In this document: positions 18,501-26,531 of the stretch, piece after piece
Layout of the letters: each line of letters opens with the position of its first letter
Position numbering within the stretch: position 1 is the first letter of the stretch
Assembly: GCA_009668015.1 (NCBI GenBank)
Contig: WJYB01000014.1
Coordinates: forward strand, 1 to 64,000
Reading direction: 5' to 3'
DNA length: 64,000 nt
DNA from: Enterobacteriaceae bacterium RIT714
GTDB lineage: Bacteria > Pseudomonadota > Gammaproteobacteria > Enterobacterales > Enterobacteriaceae
Translations under genes and position numbers: made by a program
The notes under the pieces: model-generated
The model's input: only the letters and a program-made list of their open reading frames with translations
The model's database searches: none
What the model was told of the DNA's origin: nothing

Positions 18501-20585
18501 ACCGGCAAACGTTTCGCCGCTGCTGTTATCCAGCGTGCCGCCATTAAGGGTCATGTCGCCAACGGCTTTCACCGCACCGCCCTGGTTAAGCAGCGTATCA
18601 AACCGGGCGTCGAGGCTCTGGTCGGAGCCGATCTGGCCGCTGCGGTTATCAACCTCACTGCCGTCGAGGGTCAGTGCGCCGTTACTGGCCAGGAAGCCGC
18701 TTTGGTTATTCAGCGCGCCGCTTGTCACGCTGAGCGCACCGCGCGAGAGCAGGGAGCCGGACTGGTTATTCAGGCTGCCCGCATTGAGTGCGAGGGTGGC
18801 GCCGTCGGCAACAATCACCCCCTGTTGGTTATCGATCCCGGCGGCGTCGATGCGTTGGGTTTTCGCCGCTTCGATTCGCCCCCCGGCATTGCGGATAGCC
18901 TGGCTGCTGCGGATTTCGCTATCGCCTGCGGCAGCGGAGATCAGCCCCTGCTCATTATTCAAAGCGCCTGCATCCACGCGAGTGCTATCCGCCACCGCGA
19001 CGACCTGACCCTGGCGGTTATTCAGCGATTGCGCCTTCAACGCGACGCCGTGGGTGGCGGCTATTTGCCCCTGCTGGTTATCAATCGTGCCCGGCAGATT
19101 GATTGTCAGCGTGCTTTTTCCGGTCTGGATCAGCTTACCGTGCTGGTTGGCGAGATCGTGTGCGTTCACGGTCAGGGTATCGGCACTGATTGAACCGCCG
19201 TTGTTGTTGAGCTGTTTACCGCTGCGCGCGGTGAGTTCAGTGGCATTCACCTGGGCGCTGGCCGTGGTGAGATCGCCCGTGCCGCCGTCAAGCACGACGC
19301 GTTTCCCCTGCGTCTGGCTGCCGCTCAAATCCACGCCCTGACCACGGACGCTCAGGTTGCCGCCCGCCAGCGTCTGCCCGTGAGCCTTCAGCTGACCGCT
19401 GGTGCTCAGCTGTAAATCCCCCGCGCTGGCAAGCTTACCGTCATTTTTTACTCCGGCGGCCAGGACGCTGTTTTTCTCGCTGTTGAGGGTGTCCGCTTTC
19501 ACTTGCGCATTGTTGCCCGCGGTGAGCACGCCGCTGTTGCTGAATGCGCTGGCGGTCTGGACGGTGGCGCTGTCGCTGGCCCGGACCCGTCCGCTGTTTT
19601 CGATGCGCCCGTCGGCGCTAATGGTAACGCTGCCTGCCTGAGCCCCGATAGCCCCGGCGTTACGCACCCCGACGCCTTTTTCGGTGCCGACCATGCGGAT
19701 TTTACCGGCGTACATTCCGCCGAGGCTGGCGACATCGACCGCCAGCTGCGGTCGTGTGGTTGCATCCTCGCTGCCTTTGATTATTTTTTCATGCGCCGCA
19801 TCGACCTTATTGCGCCCGGTGGTCACCTTCAGATCGTTAGCCCACAGCCCGGCATTCACTTTGACCGAGCGGGCGATGATATCGGTGTAATCCGCGCCAG
19901 AGGTATCCATCCCGGCGCCTTCTACCACCACTTCGCCGCGCTCAACGTTGAACCCGGTGAGATTACCGTTGTTCATCTGCGCCTGACCGGTGGTCAGCGT
20001 CGCGCGATTGGCGTTGATAAAACCGCATCCGCTACAGGTAATGCCCGACGGGTTGGCGATCACCACCTGCGCTTTTTTTCCTGCCACTTCAATCATGCCG
20101 TTCAGCTTGCTGGGATCGCGTGAACTGACTTCGTTCAGGATCACCTTCGCTTCGCCTTTCGCCAGCCACGGGTTGCCGGACACCATACCGCCCAGCTGCG
20201 TCCGGGTATTTTTATGCGAGTTATTCAGGATGGCGCCTTTCTGGCTCACGTCAAACTGGGTGTAATTATTGCGTGAAACCCCGGCTTTGGACGGGGTCTG
20301 GATATTCACCTGCGGCGTACCGTTAGCGCTGTTTATCACCGTCGGCTGCTGGTTCTTTGGCGCGCCCGTGTTAGCCACAATGTTGGCCTGCGCCGTCTGT
20401 ATCGCGCCCATCGCCAGCCAGAGGCTAAAGCTTATTGCACTGATTTTACCGATCAGGCGGCTGTGGGTATGTCCGATACCTGCTGCGCGCGAAGAACCGG
20501 CGCGGCCCGAACGGGCGATATCTGCCACCACCATCAGCATGCCGCGCGCTTTGTTGAAAACGATACGATAGAGGTTCTTATTCAT
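12561..20585 (-). CDS. Filamentous hemagglutinin-like TpsA/CdiA-type exoprotein
   Basis: A 2674-residue secreted adhesin of the two-partner secretion class. It begins MNKNLYRIVFNKARG, the extended signal peptide region, with cleavage near residue 68 (IQTAQA). The TPS domain (about 69-320) has NPWLAKGEAKVILNEV and a Cys pair in NPSGITCSGCGF. Hemagglutinin repeats with a recurring 'LxNxxG' core run to about 1080, followed by a CdiA-like central region near 1170-1470 (DVPYLVETDPRFTNEKKWLG) and a second repeat block. The last 200 or so residues lack a recognisable VENN motif, so a CDI toxin module is not evident. Its start overlaps the acyltransferase gene by 8 bases. Confidence 0.88.
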   Translation of the reverse strand: MNKNLYRIVFNKARGMLMVVADIARSGRAGSSRAAGIGHTHSRLIGKISAISFSLWLAMGAIQTAQANIVANTGAPKNQQPTVINSANGTPQVNIQTPSKAGVSRNNYTQFDVSQKGAILNNSHKNTRTQLGGMVSGNPWLAKGEAKVILNEVSSRDPSKLNGMIEVAGKKAQVVIANPSGITCSGCGFINANRATLTTGQAQMNNGNLTGFNVERGEVVVEGAGMDTSGADYTDIIARSVKVNAGLWANDLKVTTGRNKVDAAHEKIIKGSEDATTRPQLAVDVASLGGMYAGKIRMVGTEKGVGVRNAGAIGAQAGSVTISADGRIENSGRVRASDSATVQTASAFSNSGVLTAGNNAQVKADTLNSEKNSVLAAGVKNDGKLASAGDLQLSTSGQLKAHGQTLAGGNLSVRGQGVDLSGSQTQGKRVVLDGGTGDLTTASAQVNATELTARSGKQLNNNGGSISADTLTVNAHDLANQHGKLIQTGKSTLTINLPGTIDNQQGQIAATHGVALKAQSLNNRQGQVVAVADSTRVDAGALNNEQGLISAAAGDSEIRSSQAIRNAGGRIEAAKTQRIDAAGIDNQQGVIVADGATLALNAGSLNNQSGSLLSRGALSVTSGALNNQSGFLASNGALTLDGSEVDNRSGQIGSDQSLDARFDTLLNQGGAVKAVGDMTLNGGTLDNSSGETFAGKGLTFTGDTVNNTAGQLAAGDSLALTPASQVINQAGLLQGNGVRISTASLSNGSGTLNSQGTLDLSAGTLDNQAGTLAAKGTADIAATTMDNRSGGRVIGESTTALHSDNLQNSGGQIQSVGDLLLDSARGVVDNVSGLIRGGQSVTLNAVNFVNQNTLGENQGLEGQQVTLNTDALDNQNGSLLADSALTIRNNGTLNNSGGALASSGLLDIAGNGLDVMNQGGTVKAGKTLNLHAQNIDGSGQLLSLGDMDLSSANSVNHSGATIANGNLTFSTSGDLTNSGKLLAGSALNVQSASLTNTLSGEINAGSNTLNTTGTLANYGLIDGIHTRINADTLNNIGTGRIYGDAVGVNAITFNNLAENGTAATLAGRERVDLGVQTLNNVDHGLIYSAGTMLIVGALDADGAATGRAAAINNHSSTIESAGDMSIAAGQINNINDHFSTEIVLVSQEPLTEYQHSGSTNRWKAGDEGVWVDGNSSDGLRNLNTPELSGHGHDDFNQYTYTRTIEETRIKESDPAKILSGGNMTLTGDRLFNDKSQIVAGGTLSTEAMGSVLNDDVPGERHTTDAGYVTHYYRIRHKGDDEQGRRTTAYTPPTAIQSIALKPGQLVSNGSVEGSQLNITPRVLQGTDTVIGQAAGVNASPQQTVSPGEPVTPPAGQQFEVTPADGAIRIIGPNTTLPDNSLFKVNPSSDVPYLVETDPRFTNEKKWLGSDYMQNALTANSDTTLKRLGDGYYEQRLVREQVIGLTGQRYLDGFSNDEDQFKSLMDKGITFGKQYSLKLGVALTPEQMALLTGDIVWLVNTRVKMPDGSMQTVLVPQVYAKVKQGDIDGSGALIAGNNVSMKLNGDLFNSGTIAGRKVLQLDANNITNQTGTLQAADVNLNARTDIDNIGGAIVGGSSLLASAGRDINATSTVNSAESVNGENRFSRTTIDSVSGIYVQDDNGKLALQSGRDITLTGAQVIASGENGKAQLVAGRDVNLNTVTTARSDNLIWDADNTLKQSSVEHNGSSISGSGGVTLAAGNDINARGASFTSDGALALGAVRDINIEGVLNENQLDERHKVVGGNGWMSKTTRTTRDTVDKQTVQGSELSADSVKIIAGNNLTVAGSSVVGTGNVALKAGNDLTLTTMGGRNDETHLKQEKKSGLLSSGGIGFTVGSHKETTDRASQAKAGQGALVGSLQGDTVLLAGNEYRQTGSSVSSPNGNVAIQGKNVTIEAAQDTWASQYKRTVEQKGFTLAVNVPVVMAVRGALETAQDVGKSNDDRINMLAAANAAWDSARAASAMMNTAQGLMANGAQAAAQNVSVSLTYGQSKQTNTEETRSTTALASKVNAGKQAVVVATGGEQSDINIVGSDVSGKQGTTLFADHDVNIVAAKQERHERSDNASSGWNAGVAVSYGQGGASFGVTAGANVGKGHGNGDDVSWRNSHVGDMDGQTRIISGGTTTLRGGQLLGKGVDITADNLNIESLQDTMKYDGKQMNAGGQVTVGFGFAASGNYGQSKVNADYASVQEQSGVFAGADGYNINVKDHTDLKGGLITSSESAEQTGKNQFSTGTLSWSDIHNRSEYEGNGFAVGGSMSMNTDMGLGDNATPQSSKTVLNENGAQVPAQGYASLDKNMIFGIGHDSGSDSSVTRSGINTSHITLTDPDGQTQSIEGIKTDITTETAAANSGKLENNFDKDDVFKELNLQVRVTRDFKENANHQIGQLLDAQQATAQAALKQAIESGDKAKQQDALAAVYKLQYQRRFLQTLVGIVAGSPDTAITQGTLAMAATKMREETIKNSLLFDGIKDTKTSYSNVSGESNGLYDGIKAGGVRVGLDVICGKKNQRCATTDDAGKNLLRDENGKVIYKGTTEYPTIDAFLEKSPEAASLFGPTGGFQGTGGLLEPFGEYKAGTFWGDIGDTIVESYAGTHDYIGGQLPGFYDSEGNTSRGRNTLTEKAANTWTIVAIPLATPFAMTEMVSPELLDFIFNASK

Positions 20586-21126
20586 GGGTCGTTCCTTTAA
20601 ACGCTTCCGGCAGGTTGACGGCGAGCGGGTGATTCAGTTGCCAGTGTTTTGCTGATTCGCGGGTGACGTGCGTGCCATGGAACATCACGACGCGTTTACC
20701 GCGCTCTTCCCCTCGGTGATACAGCGCCCGCCAGCAGTGATCCGGGAAAATGTCGTGGCGGATCAGCGTTTTCATGGCGGCGGTGTGGCCGAACGGAGCG
20801 ATCCAGTCGCAAAACCAGATCCGATCTCCGCTGTCCCAGTCCTCTTCTTTCATTTCAATCGACGGGCGCGTGAGGTAGCGCGCTTCCGCTTCTTCGTTGA
20901 GCCACGCCCAGCTGAGAAAGAAAATCGGACGTCCGTTCTCCACCGCCAGCACGTACTGCTGACGTTTGATGATGGGCAGAAGCAGAGTCGGTAAAGCATG
21001 CAGTGGCGCATCCCGATGCATGGGGGAGTGCATCCACAGCCAGACGGTGGCTCCCAGAACTTCGGCTTCGTTTTCTTCACCGCCGAGGATCAGCGGGGCT
21101 TTGATATCCAGGTTTCCGACGCGCAT
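20578..21126 (-). CDS. HlyC/RtxC-type toxin-activating lysine acyltransferase
   Basis: A 182-residue HlyC-family protein. The signatures are VWLWMHSPMH with His37 at the place of the HlyC catalytic His, FLSWAWLNEEAE, and SGDRIWFCDWIAPFGH with Asp107 in the conserved DWIAPFG block. HlyC-type enzymes use acyl-ACP to acylate internal lysines of RTX toxins. Here it sits between the transporter and exoprotein genes, overlapping tpsB by one base (TAATG) and tpsA by eight, so its likely substrate is the TpsA protein. Such genes are sometimes called cdiC when next to cdiBA. All key residues appear intact. Confidence 0.85.
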   Translation of the reverse strand: MRVGNLDIKAPLILGGEENEAEVLGATVWLWMHSPMHRDAPLHALPTLLLPIIKRQQYVLAVENGRPIFFLSWAWLNEEAEARYLTRPSIEMKEEDWDSGDRIWFCDWIAPFGHTAAMKTLIRHDIFPDHCWRALYHRGEERGKRVVMFHGTHVTRESAKHWQLNHPLAVNLPEAFKGTTHE

Positions 21127-22805
21127 TACCAGCTCCAGTTGAGGTTGAAGCCCAGAGTGAGCGAGCTGGTGTGGAAGCCGTCCGGTTTCGAGAACGGCGT
21201 GCCGGCAAACAGGTCGTAGCCGGTGTTGAAGGCGCTACCCCGCAGGCCAGCCACGCCGCCGGCCAGATGTTGACCAATCAGCGGGTCTGAGCTGTAACCG
21301 CCCACTTCGCCGTAATCGGCGCCGAGATACAGTTCCTGATTTGGCAGCGGCGTGCTCCAGCCAAGGTCGTTACGCACATACCATCCGTGGCTGGCGTTGA
21401 GGGTGCGCTCGCCGTCAAAGCCGCGCACCGACCAGCGGTTACCGATGGCAAATTGATCCTGCGGCGTCAGCGGCGTGTTGCTCATCTGGCGCAAATACTG
21501 AACGTTGTAACGGAAGTTTTGCGAGCCGATCTCAAACGGCAAATCGAGCTGGGCGTTGAGCTGGATAATTTTGCTGAGCGCGGTGGCGTCGCCAAAATAC
21601 TCTTCCGGCGCTGGCTGCGCGCCGAACCAACGGGTCCCGCGCTGATAGCTTACTCCGGCATCTACACTGGCCTGGCCGATAAAGTGGCGGTGCTGTAGCC
21701 CCACGCGCCAGCCAGCGGTTTGCCGACGCTGCACGCCCACTTCGGTATCATCAATATAGTTACGGGTTTCGCGCGCCAGTACGTCCCAGGTCAAGGTGGT
21801 TTTTTGCGAGCCGCTGCGATGCAGCACGCGACTGAGCTGCACGTCCAGGTTCTTACTTTTTCCGCTGTAGCGATAATCCTGATTCTGTCCCGCCACCGTC
21901 TGGTGATAGTCGTAGTCGCTGCCCGTGACGCCCAGCGTCCAGTAGCCAAAGGGAACGGAGTAATGGGCGGTGTAGTTTTTACTCCCTTTATCGCTGTGGT
22001 CGTTCAAATCATGGCTGGCGGAAACATAGAGCAAGTCGCTGAGAGAGAAGGGGTTATCCAGCGACAGCGTCACGCCACCCTGATAGCGCCCGGTGGTTTC
22101 TGTTCCGGCGTCATCCAGTGACAGGCCAAGACGCCACATTTTTGACTGTTTGCGGGTGATCACCACATCGCTCTCGCCGGGTTGCTCGCCGGGGAGGATC
22201 TCCATGCTGGCTTCAACAGTGGGCAGGCGCTGGAGATTTTCCAGACCTTGCTCAATATCACGCAGATCCAGCAGATTGCCTTCATGCGCCGGGAAGCTGC
22301 TGTAAAGCAGAATGTCATCGTCGCTCTCATCCGTGAGCCTGACGTGGCGAACGTAGCCCGGCACAATCGCCAGTTTTAAAGTGCCGCTTTTCAGATCCTG
22401 TGTGGGCGCCAGCACGCGGGTGGTGATCCAGCCATGATCGACGAGCCTGTTTTGCAGGGTACTCATCAGCAGGTTGATGCCTTTTCCGCCCAGACAACGC
22501 CCCTGTGCCTGATCGGCAATACGTTGCAGCGGCAGCCAGTGGGGAAGGGCGTCCTGACCGCTTAACTGCACCTGTTCGATAGGGAAACAGGGCGTTTCTG
22601 CGGGGAAGGCGATTTTGCCAAAGCTGGATGACGGCTCGGAAAGCCGCACATCGGGAACCGGCGGAGTGAGTTGCTGTTCCAGTGCTTTCTGACGTTGCTG
22701 CTGAATAATAAATTGATTATCAGGCTCCGCTGCATGGGCAGAAAGCAGGAGTGACAGCCCTGTGGCTGTTGATATTATTACGGCTAATGGGGAGCGGGCT
22801 ATCAT
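21126..22805 (-). CDS. TpsB outer membrane transporter (ShlB/FhaC/CdiB family)
   Basis: A 559-residue two-partner secretion transporter. After a signal peptide ([16 protein letters not shown]...SAHA), a Gln-rich helix ([14 protein letters not shown]) leads to POTRA domains (about 60-205). A 16-stranded barrel follows, with the conserved [10 protein letters not shown] (VRGY-like, about 446-455) that reaches into the pore, and a C-terminus ending in aromatic residues (NLNWSW). It secretes the linked TpsA. The ATG at 22805 is preferred because it gives a normal signal peptide; 22841 is a possible longer start. It is the first gene of the operon. Confidence 0.87.
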   Translation of the reverse strand: MIARSPLAVIISTATGLSLLLSAHAAEPDNQFIIQQQRQKALEQQLTPPVPDVRLSEPSSSFGKIAFPAETPCFPIEQVQLSGQDALPHWLPLQRIADQAQGRCLGGKGINLLMSTLQNRLVDHGWITTRVLAPTQDLKSGTLKLAIVPGYVRHVRLTDESDDDILLYSSFPAHEGNLLDLRDIEQGLENLQRLPTVEASMEILPGEQPGESDVVITRKQSKMWRLGLSLDDAGTETTGRYQGGVTLSLDNPFSLSDLLYVSASHDLNDHSDKGSKNYTAHYSVPFGYWTLGVTGSDYDYHQTVAGQNQDYRYSGKSKNLDVQLSRVLHRSGSQKTTLTWDVLARETRNYIDDTEVGVQRRQTAGWRVGLQHRHFIGQASVDAGVSYQRGTRWFGAQPAPEEYFGDATALSKIIQLNAQLDLPFEIGSQNFRYNVQYLRQMSNTPLTPQDQFAIGNRWSVRGFDGERTLNASHGWYVRNDLGWSTPLPNQELYLGADYGEVGGYSSDPLIGQHLAGGVAGLRGSAFNTGYDLFAGTPFSKPDGFHTSSLTLGFNLNWSW

Positions 22806-23034
22806 CGGACATTCCGTGCTGTGTAAGCAAAATGTATGCAATGTGAATTTGTGTAAGATTGTTTAAATATTGCAGAGTGAATAAAAGGGGGATTAATCCT
22901 AAAGAGGCTATTATGCAGGGATGCGTTATCCCAAATATTGGTAGGTAAAGAAGCGGGGGGATTTAACCGAAGTCGTCGGGGCGATATGAGAACGATATAT
23001 CCTCATCGCCCCTGACAGGTTATCAGGACATTAT

Positions 23035-23427
23035 TTATTTCTGGATGCGATCTACCCGAACGACAGGCGGCGTCATTTTTTTATCAAGGCTGCCATTAAT
23101 GCTGATCATATGATCGGGTTTAACGGTTCGGCCATCAAAAACGGAATGAGGAATGATCGTCTCAATCTGACCGGTCTTATCGCGGAAGGTATATTTATCA
23201 CCTTCTGCATTATCAATTAAATTACCGCGCAGTGAGATGGTCGCGCCATCGTGCATGGTTTTTGCCTGTTCCACGGTCATGATTCGCGCGTCGTCCGTGC
23301 CGCGATACCCCTCGTCAATCTTGTGCGGCGGCGGCGGGGCTTCACCTTTTTGCAGGCCACCGTTATCGTCGGCCCACGCTGTTGGAATAAGCAGACAACA
23401 AAATAATGGCGCCCATAATAATTTCAT
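23035..23427 (-). CDS. YdeI/YgiW-type periplasmic OB-fold stress protein
   Basis: A 130-residue protein with a signal peptide (region 1-19, ending TAWA) and a BOF (bacterial OB-fold, DUF388) domain: [21 protein letters not shown], then [17 protein letters not shown] and [20 protein letters not shown]. This is the NirD/YgiW/YdeI family, periplasmic proteins linked to tolerance of peroxide, acid and cationic peptides. It is encoded alone on the minus strand. Whether it is YdeI proper or a paralogue cannot be decided. Confidence 0.8.
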   Translation of the reverse strand: MKLLWAPLFCCLLIPTAWADDNGGLQKGEAPPPPHKIDEGYRGTDDARIMTVEQAKTMHDGATISLRGNLIDNAEGDKYTFRDKTGQIETIIPHSVFDGRTVKPDHMISINGSLDKKMTPPVVRVDRIQK

Positions 23428-23627
23428 TGTGACCTCCAGAGCATAGCGACTTGACAGATTAAGTGTGGTTGCTGTTGCTTAATCTGACAAACGAGAAGAG
23501 TCCTAAAAGAAAATCATCTGGCTGAGAAGATAAAGCGAGACGGTGAACTGCTGTTCAGGCAGACTGGCCGATCATTCTCCTTGCTATTATTGTTCTGGTG
23601 TTATCTGGGGATTAATTAATATTGAAA

Positions 23628-24122
23628 TTATTTTTCGGCCTGTTGATTAATATTGTCTACGGCTAAGTCGGTCAATTTAAGATCGGTGGCTTTCTCTTCT
23701 TCAAGCGTTGTAGCCAAAAGCAGGACGGCTTTTTTATAGCCTAGCTGCTCTGCCAGCGTGGCCAGTGTGCCATAGCTGGCGATTTCATAGTGCTCGACTT
23801 TTTGCGCGGCAGCGATCAGCGCCGCATCGCGAACACTGTTTTTCTCTGTGCTTTCAATAACCTCATTCGCTTCCTCAATCAGGCCTTCCATCGCAACGCA
23901 CTTAATACGCTTAATTTTGAGAGCCGGTTCCTGCTCAACGATCTGATCAATACGCTCAATCTGCCCGTGAGTTTCTTCAAGGTGACTTTTGAATGCGGTA
24001 CGGAGCGGTTCACTTGAGGCTTCACGGGCTAGTTTTGCCAGTGCGCGGGTCAATTGTTTTTCTGCACTATAAGTATCGGAAAGAAGATGAATGAAGACAT
24101 CTTCAAGGCTTTTCATATTCAT
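23628..24122 (-). CDS. yciF: YciF, ferritin-like DUF892 stress protein
   Basis: A 164-residue four-helix DUF892 protein close to E. coli YciF (166). The pattern of helices with metal-ligand Glu/His residues is seen in HLEETHGQIERIDQ, KVEHYEIASYGTL and TLEEEKATD. The family is a ferritin/rubrerythrin-like dimer induced in stationary phase and osmotic stress. It follows yciG by 92 bases on the same strand; the yciE gene that comes next in E. coli is missing here. Confidence 0.87.
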   Translation of the reverse strand: MNMKSLEDVFIHLLSDTYSAEKQLTRALAKLAREASSEPLRTAFKSHLEETHGQIERIDQIVEQEPALKIKRIKCVAMEGLIEEANEVIESTEKNSVRDAALIAAAQKVEHYEIASYGTLATLAEQLGYKKAVLLLATTLEEEKATDLKLTDLAVDNINQQAEK

Positions 24123-24214
24123 GGGGCTTCCTCACGGAAATAAGAATACTGCGAGTCTGCTGACCCGCAGAGTGTGCTTTAATTTTCGGATAACGATAAT
24201 CAAAATGGGTGAGC

Positions 24215-24400
24215 CTATGATTTATCTGATTTTCGGCCTCCACCGTGACTATTTTCACCGCCTTTTTTTCCTGCTTCGGATGCGCGTTGCGGATCGTTTT
24301 TAAAGTTCCCACCGCTTTGTTGCCCACCTTTTTTACCGGCATCAGACGCTTTATCACGATTCTCAGCGAAATTACCCGTACTACCGCGTTTCTCAGCCAT
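24215..24400 (-). CDS. yciG: YciG, KGG-repeat stress-induced protein
   Basis: A 61-residue hydrophilic protein with KGG motifs: RDKASDAGKKGGQQSGGNF and PQRASEAGKKGGENSHGG. This is the stress-induced KGG repeat family (YciG, about 59 residues in E. coli), RpoS-dependent small proteins that in Salmonella are linked to swarming. It lies upstream of yciF as in E. coli. A GGGTTAATAT-type weak ribosome site precedes the start. Confidence 0.87.
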   Translation of the reverse strand: MAEKRGSTGNFAENRDKASDAGKKGGQQSGGNFKNDPQRASEAGKKGGENSHGGGRKSDKS

Positions 24401-24663
24401 ATATTAACCCTCGTGTGATGTTATGGATACGATTCAGAACGTATCCGCTGTTGTTCATGAATTAAGTCTAGCTGCTATCTGGAATTAAAATTTCAGCTGC
24501 TTTTGGTTAACAAGGAAAAATAATGGCTGGAATGGCAAAAATATGACGCTTCGTTTGTCTACGATATACTGAAGCTTATTAGCTAGCTGCGCTTGTTTAT
24601 CTCCTGTGCCTGCGGCGGGGGTTCTACCGCTTAAAAAAAGAGGAGGTGTTTACGTATCTTTAC

Positions 24664-24769
24664 GAAAAGAGGCATGAACCGGGCTTTTTGCCCTTGATGG
24701 TGGCCCTCTTTCCCCAAACAGCACGCGAAAATGATGACCAGAACCGAGACATGTGTTACTAAGTTGTGA
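24664..24769 (+). promoter_or_regulatory. Structured leader with small ORFs before the aminotransferase
   Basis: The 5' leader has a long imperfect hairpin: AAAGAGG (24666-24672) pairs with CCTCTTT (24705-24711), and GGGC with GCCC inside. A 12-codon ORF (24731-24769, MMTRTETCVTKL) ends in TGA that overlaps the GTG start of the aminotransferase. A second 21-codon ORF (24697-24762) overlaps it in another frame. This looks like a translationally coupled leader. Nothing here matches a riboswitch that I recognise. The rest of 24401-24663 shows no gene. Confidence 0.4.
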
Positions 24770-25980
24770 CTATCAAAAAGAATCCAGGTACCCGTAGCGT
24801 GACAACTCAAAAACTCGCCAGCAGCGTGCAAAGCCTGCAATCCTCCGCCATTCGCGAACTATTAAAACACAGCAAAATGCCGGGCGTGATTTCACTCGGC
24901 GGCGGCATTCCCAACCCCGACCTTTTCGATCATGAAGGACTGCAAATCGCGGCAGACGCTGTGTTATCGCGCCATTTTGGCGAAGCCTTCCAGTATGGTC
25001 TGAGCGAAGGATATCCGGCGCTGCGCGAAGCCATCGCGCAAATTTGTGCAGACCGGAACATTTCTTGTCAGGCCGACGAAGTGGTGATCACCTCCGGCTC
25101 GCAACAATCTCTGGATATTCTGGCGCGCGCATTAATTAATCCCGGTGATACCGTGGTCGTAGAGCGCCCGACGTATCTGGCTGCGCTGCAGGTGTTTAGC
25201 CTTGCCCAGGCCAGTCTTGAATCCGTTGGCACAGACGGCGAAGGCATGAACGTTGATGAGCTTGAAGTCTTAGCCGCCAGCAAACCCATTAAAGCTGTTT
25301 ATATCGTCCCGACCTTCGGCAACCCCGGCGGTGTGACGCTCTCTGAGAATCGACGCAAAAAGCTGGTCGAATTATCGAAGCGCTATGATTTCGTCATTAT
25401 TGAAGACGATCCCTACAGCGAAATTAATTACACCACTGACGTTTTCCGCCCGTTAATGGCCCACGCTAAAGACATCGGCAACGAACAGAATATTGTTTAT
25501 ACCTCGACTTTCTCGAAAATATTATCCCCGGGCACGCGCGTTGGCTGGCTGGTGGTGCCTGAATGGCTGAAGAGGGCGGTAGTGAATCTTAAGCAGACCA
25601 CCGATCTGCATACCAGCATGTTGTCGCAATTGATGACGTACGAGTATCTGCAAACCGGGCGTCTGGCTGGACAAATTGCCCTGATTCGGGATGCGTATCG
25701 CCAGAAATATCAGACCTTTGCCAGCGAGCTTGAAAAGGAGCTTGGCGACGTGCTGACATTCCATAAGCCAAAGGGCGGGATGTTTTTGTGGGCCAAAATG
25801 AATAACGGTATCAACACCACGCAGTGGCTGGAGATGACGCTTAGCAATGGCGTCGTGTTTGTGCCGGGCGAATTCTTCTATTGCAGCGATCCAGATCGCA
25901 GCACGTTGCGAATGTCGTTTGTGACGGCAACGGATGAACAGTTGAAAGAAGCGGTTAAACGCCTGAAAATCTCGCTCTGA
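24766..25980 (+). CDS. PLP-dependent aminotransferase (class I/II)
   Basis: A 404-residue fold-type I aminotransferase. It shows ISLGGGIPNPDLF (about 42-54), a tyrosine-gated FQYGLSEGYPALREAI, TSGSQQSLDI (about 109-118, cofactor phosphate site), FGNPGGVTLS, IEDDPYSEINY (Asp for pyridine N) and STFSKILSPGTRVGW with the PLP lysine at K251. It is like the 2-aminoadipate/LysN or MocR-related class of transaminases, but lacks a GntR domain. The GTG start overlaps a leader-peptide stop. The substrate is unknown; it is monocistronic, with a strong terminator after it. Confidence 0.82.
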   Translation: MTIKKNPGTRSVTTQKLASSVQSLQSSAIRELLKHSKMPGVISLGGGIPNPDLFDHEGLQIAADAVLSRHFGEAFQYGLSEGYPALREAIAQICADRNISCQADEVVITSGSQQSLDILARALINPGDTVVVERPTYLAALQVFSLAQASLESVGTDGEGMNVDELEVLAASKPIKAVYIVPTFGNPGGVTLSENRRKKLVELSKRYDFVIIEDDPYSEINYTTDVFRPLMAHAKDIGNEQNIVYTSTFSKILSPGTRVGWLVVPEWLKRAVVNLKQTTDLHTSMLSQLMTYEYLQTGRLAGQIALIRDAYRQKYQTFASELEKELGDVLTFHKPKGGMFLWAKMNNGINTTQWLEMTLSNGVVFVPGEFFYCSDPDRSTLRMSFVTATDEQLKEAVKRLKISL

Positions 25981-25987
25981 CCCGCTA

Positions 25988-26060
25988 ACGCGCAATGGCC
26001 GACCCGTCATTGCGCGTAAAAGTGAAACAGTCCGCCCCGATATCGGGGCGGACTGTTTTC
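25988..26060 (+). terminator. Double hairpin terminator
   Basis: Two perfect hairpins lie just after the aminotransferase stop: ACGCGCAATG / CATTGCGCGT (25988-26017) and AACAGTCCGCCCCGA / TCGGGGCGGACTGTT (26026-26059), followed by TTTTC. The second is a strong rho-independent terminator. It also faces the minus-strand genes at 26086 onward and may act in both directions. Confidence 0.8.
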
Positions 26061-26085
26061 ATTAATCGTGCTTACCCGATGTCTG

Positions 26086-26271
26086 CTATTTCACATAGCG
26101 ACCAAAAATAATCAGTATAAATACCAGAAAGATGGGGACTGGCCATATAGGACCATCCGGGAAAAGAGACACATAAATTAAGGCGAAAATAAACGTTAGC
26201 CATGTTGGCAGAGCTACAAATAAATAAGATGTTACTATTCGCCTGACTAGCCTTTTGAGAAGGTTCATCAT
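26086..26271 (-). CDS. Two-helix membrane protein, third paralogue (immunity-like)
   Basis: A 61-residue protein beginning MMNLLKRLVRRIV with a basic N-terminus and two hydrophobic helices (about 14-35 and 41-58) split by a PDGPIWPVP loop. It is clearly paralogous to the proteins at 26341 and 26855, which share the xxPxWxxP loop. Upstream, bases 26272-26300 look like a decayed end of the effector gene that precedes the other two copies. Its role is unknown; the arrangement suggests an orphan immunity protein. Confidence 0.65.
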   Translation of the reverse strand: MMNLLKRLVRRIVTSYLFVALPTWLTFIFALIYVSLFPDGPIWPVPIFLVFILIIFGRYVK

Positions 26272-26340
26272 AATTATAGAATCGCCTGATGATGTATGCC
26301 ATATAGCGAATTGATGCCCATTATGATTCTCTTATCTTTG

Positions 26341-26529
26341 TTACCAGTCGGTGTGACGCGATAGCATAATCAACACCATAATGAGAAATACCGGTATTGG
26401 CCATAGAGGGGCATTATCGAACAGATTCAGATAAACAACAGCGAAAATGGCGGTGAGCCACCCAGGAAGGTGAATCGAAATAAATGACTTGGCCAGCCGC
26501 CTAAAACGTCTGTTGAGAATGTTCATCAT
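26341..26529 (-). CDS. Two-helix membrane protein, second paralogue (immunity-like)
   Basis: A 62-residue protein (MMNILNRRFRRLAK...) with two membrane helices around the loop NAPLWPIP. It starts two bases after the stop of the truncated effector-like ORF at 26532, the same spacing as in the intact pair at 27046/27043. It is paralogous to its two neighbours. The function is unknown, with an immunity-type role inferred from pairing, size and repeated retention. Confidence 0.7.
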   Translation of the reverse strand: MMNILNRRFRRLAKSFISIHLPGWLTAIFAVVYLNLFDNAPLWPIPVFLIMVLIMLSRHTDW

Positions 26530-26531
26530 AG

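Noticed and set aside
13803..19193. Long plus-strand ORFs opposite the TpsA gene (up to 415 codons)
   Set aside because: They are mirror frames of a GC-rich, repeat-rich gene with low stop density; no ribosome sites and no domain patterns.
24480..24765. Lysine or other riboswitch before the aminotransferase
   Set aside because: No match to the conserved core of a riboswitch that I know; only hairpin and short ORFs are visible.
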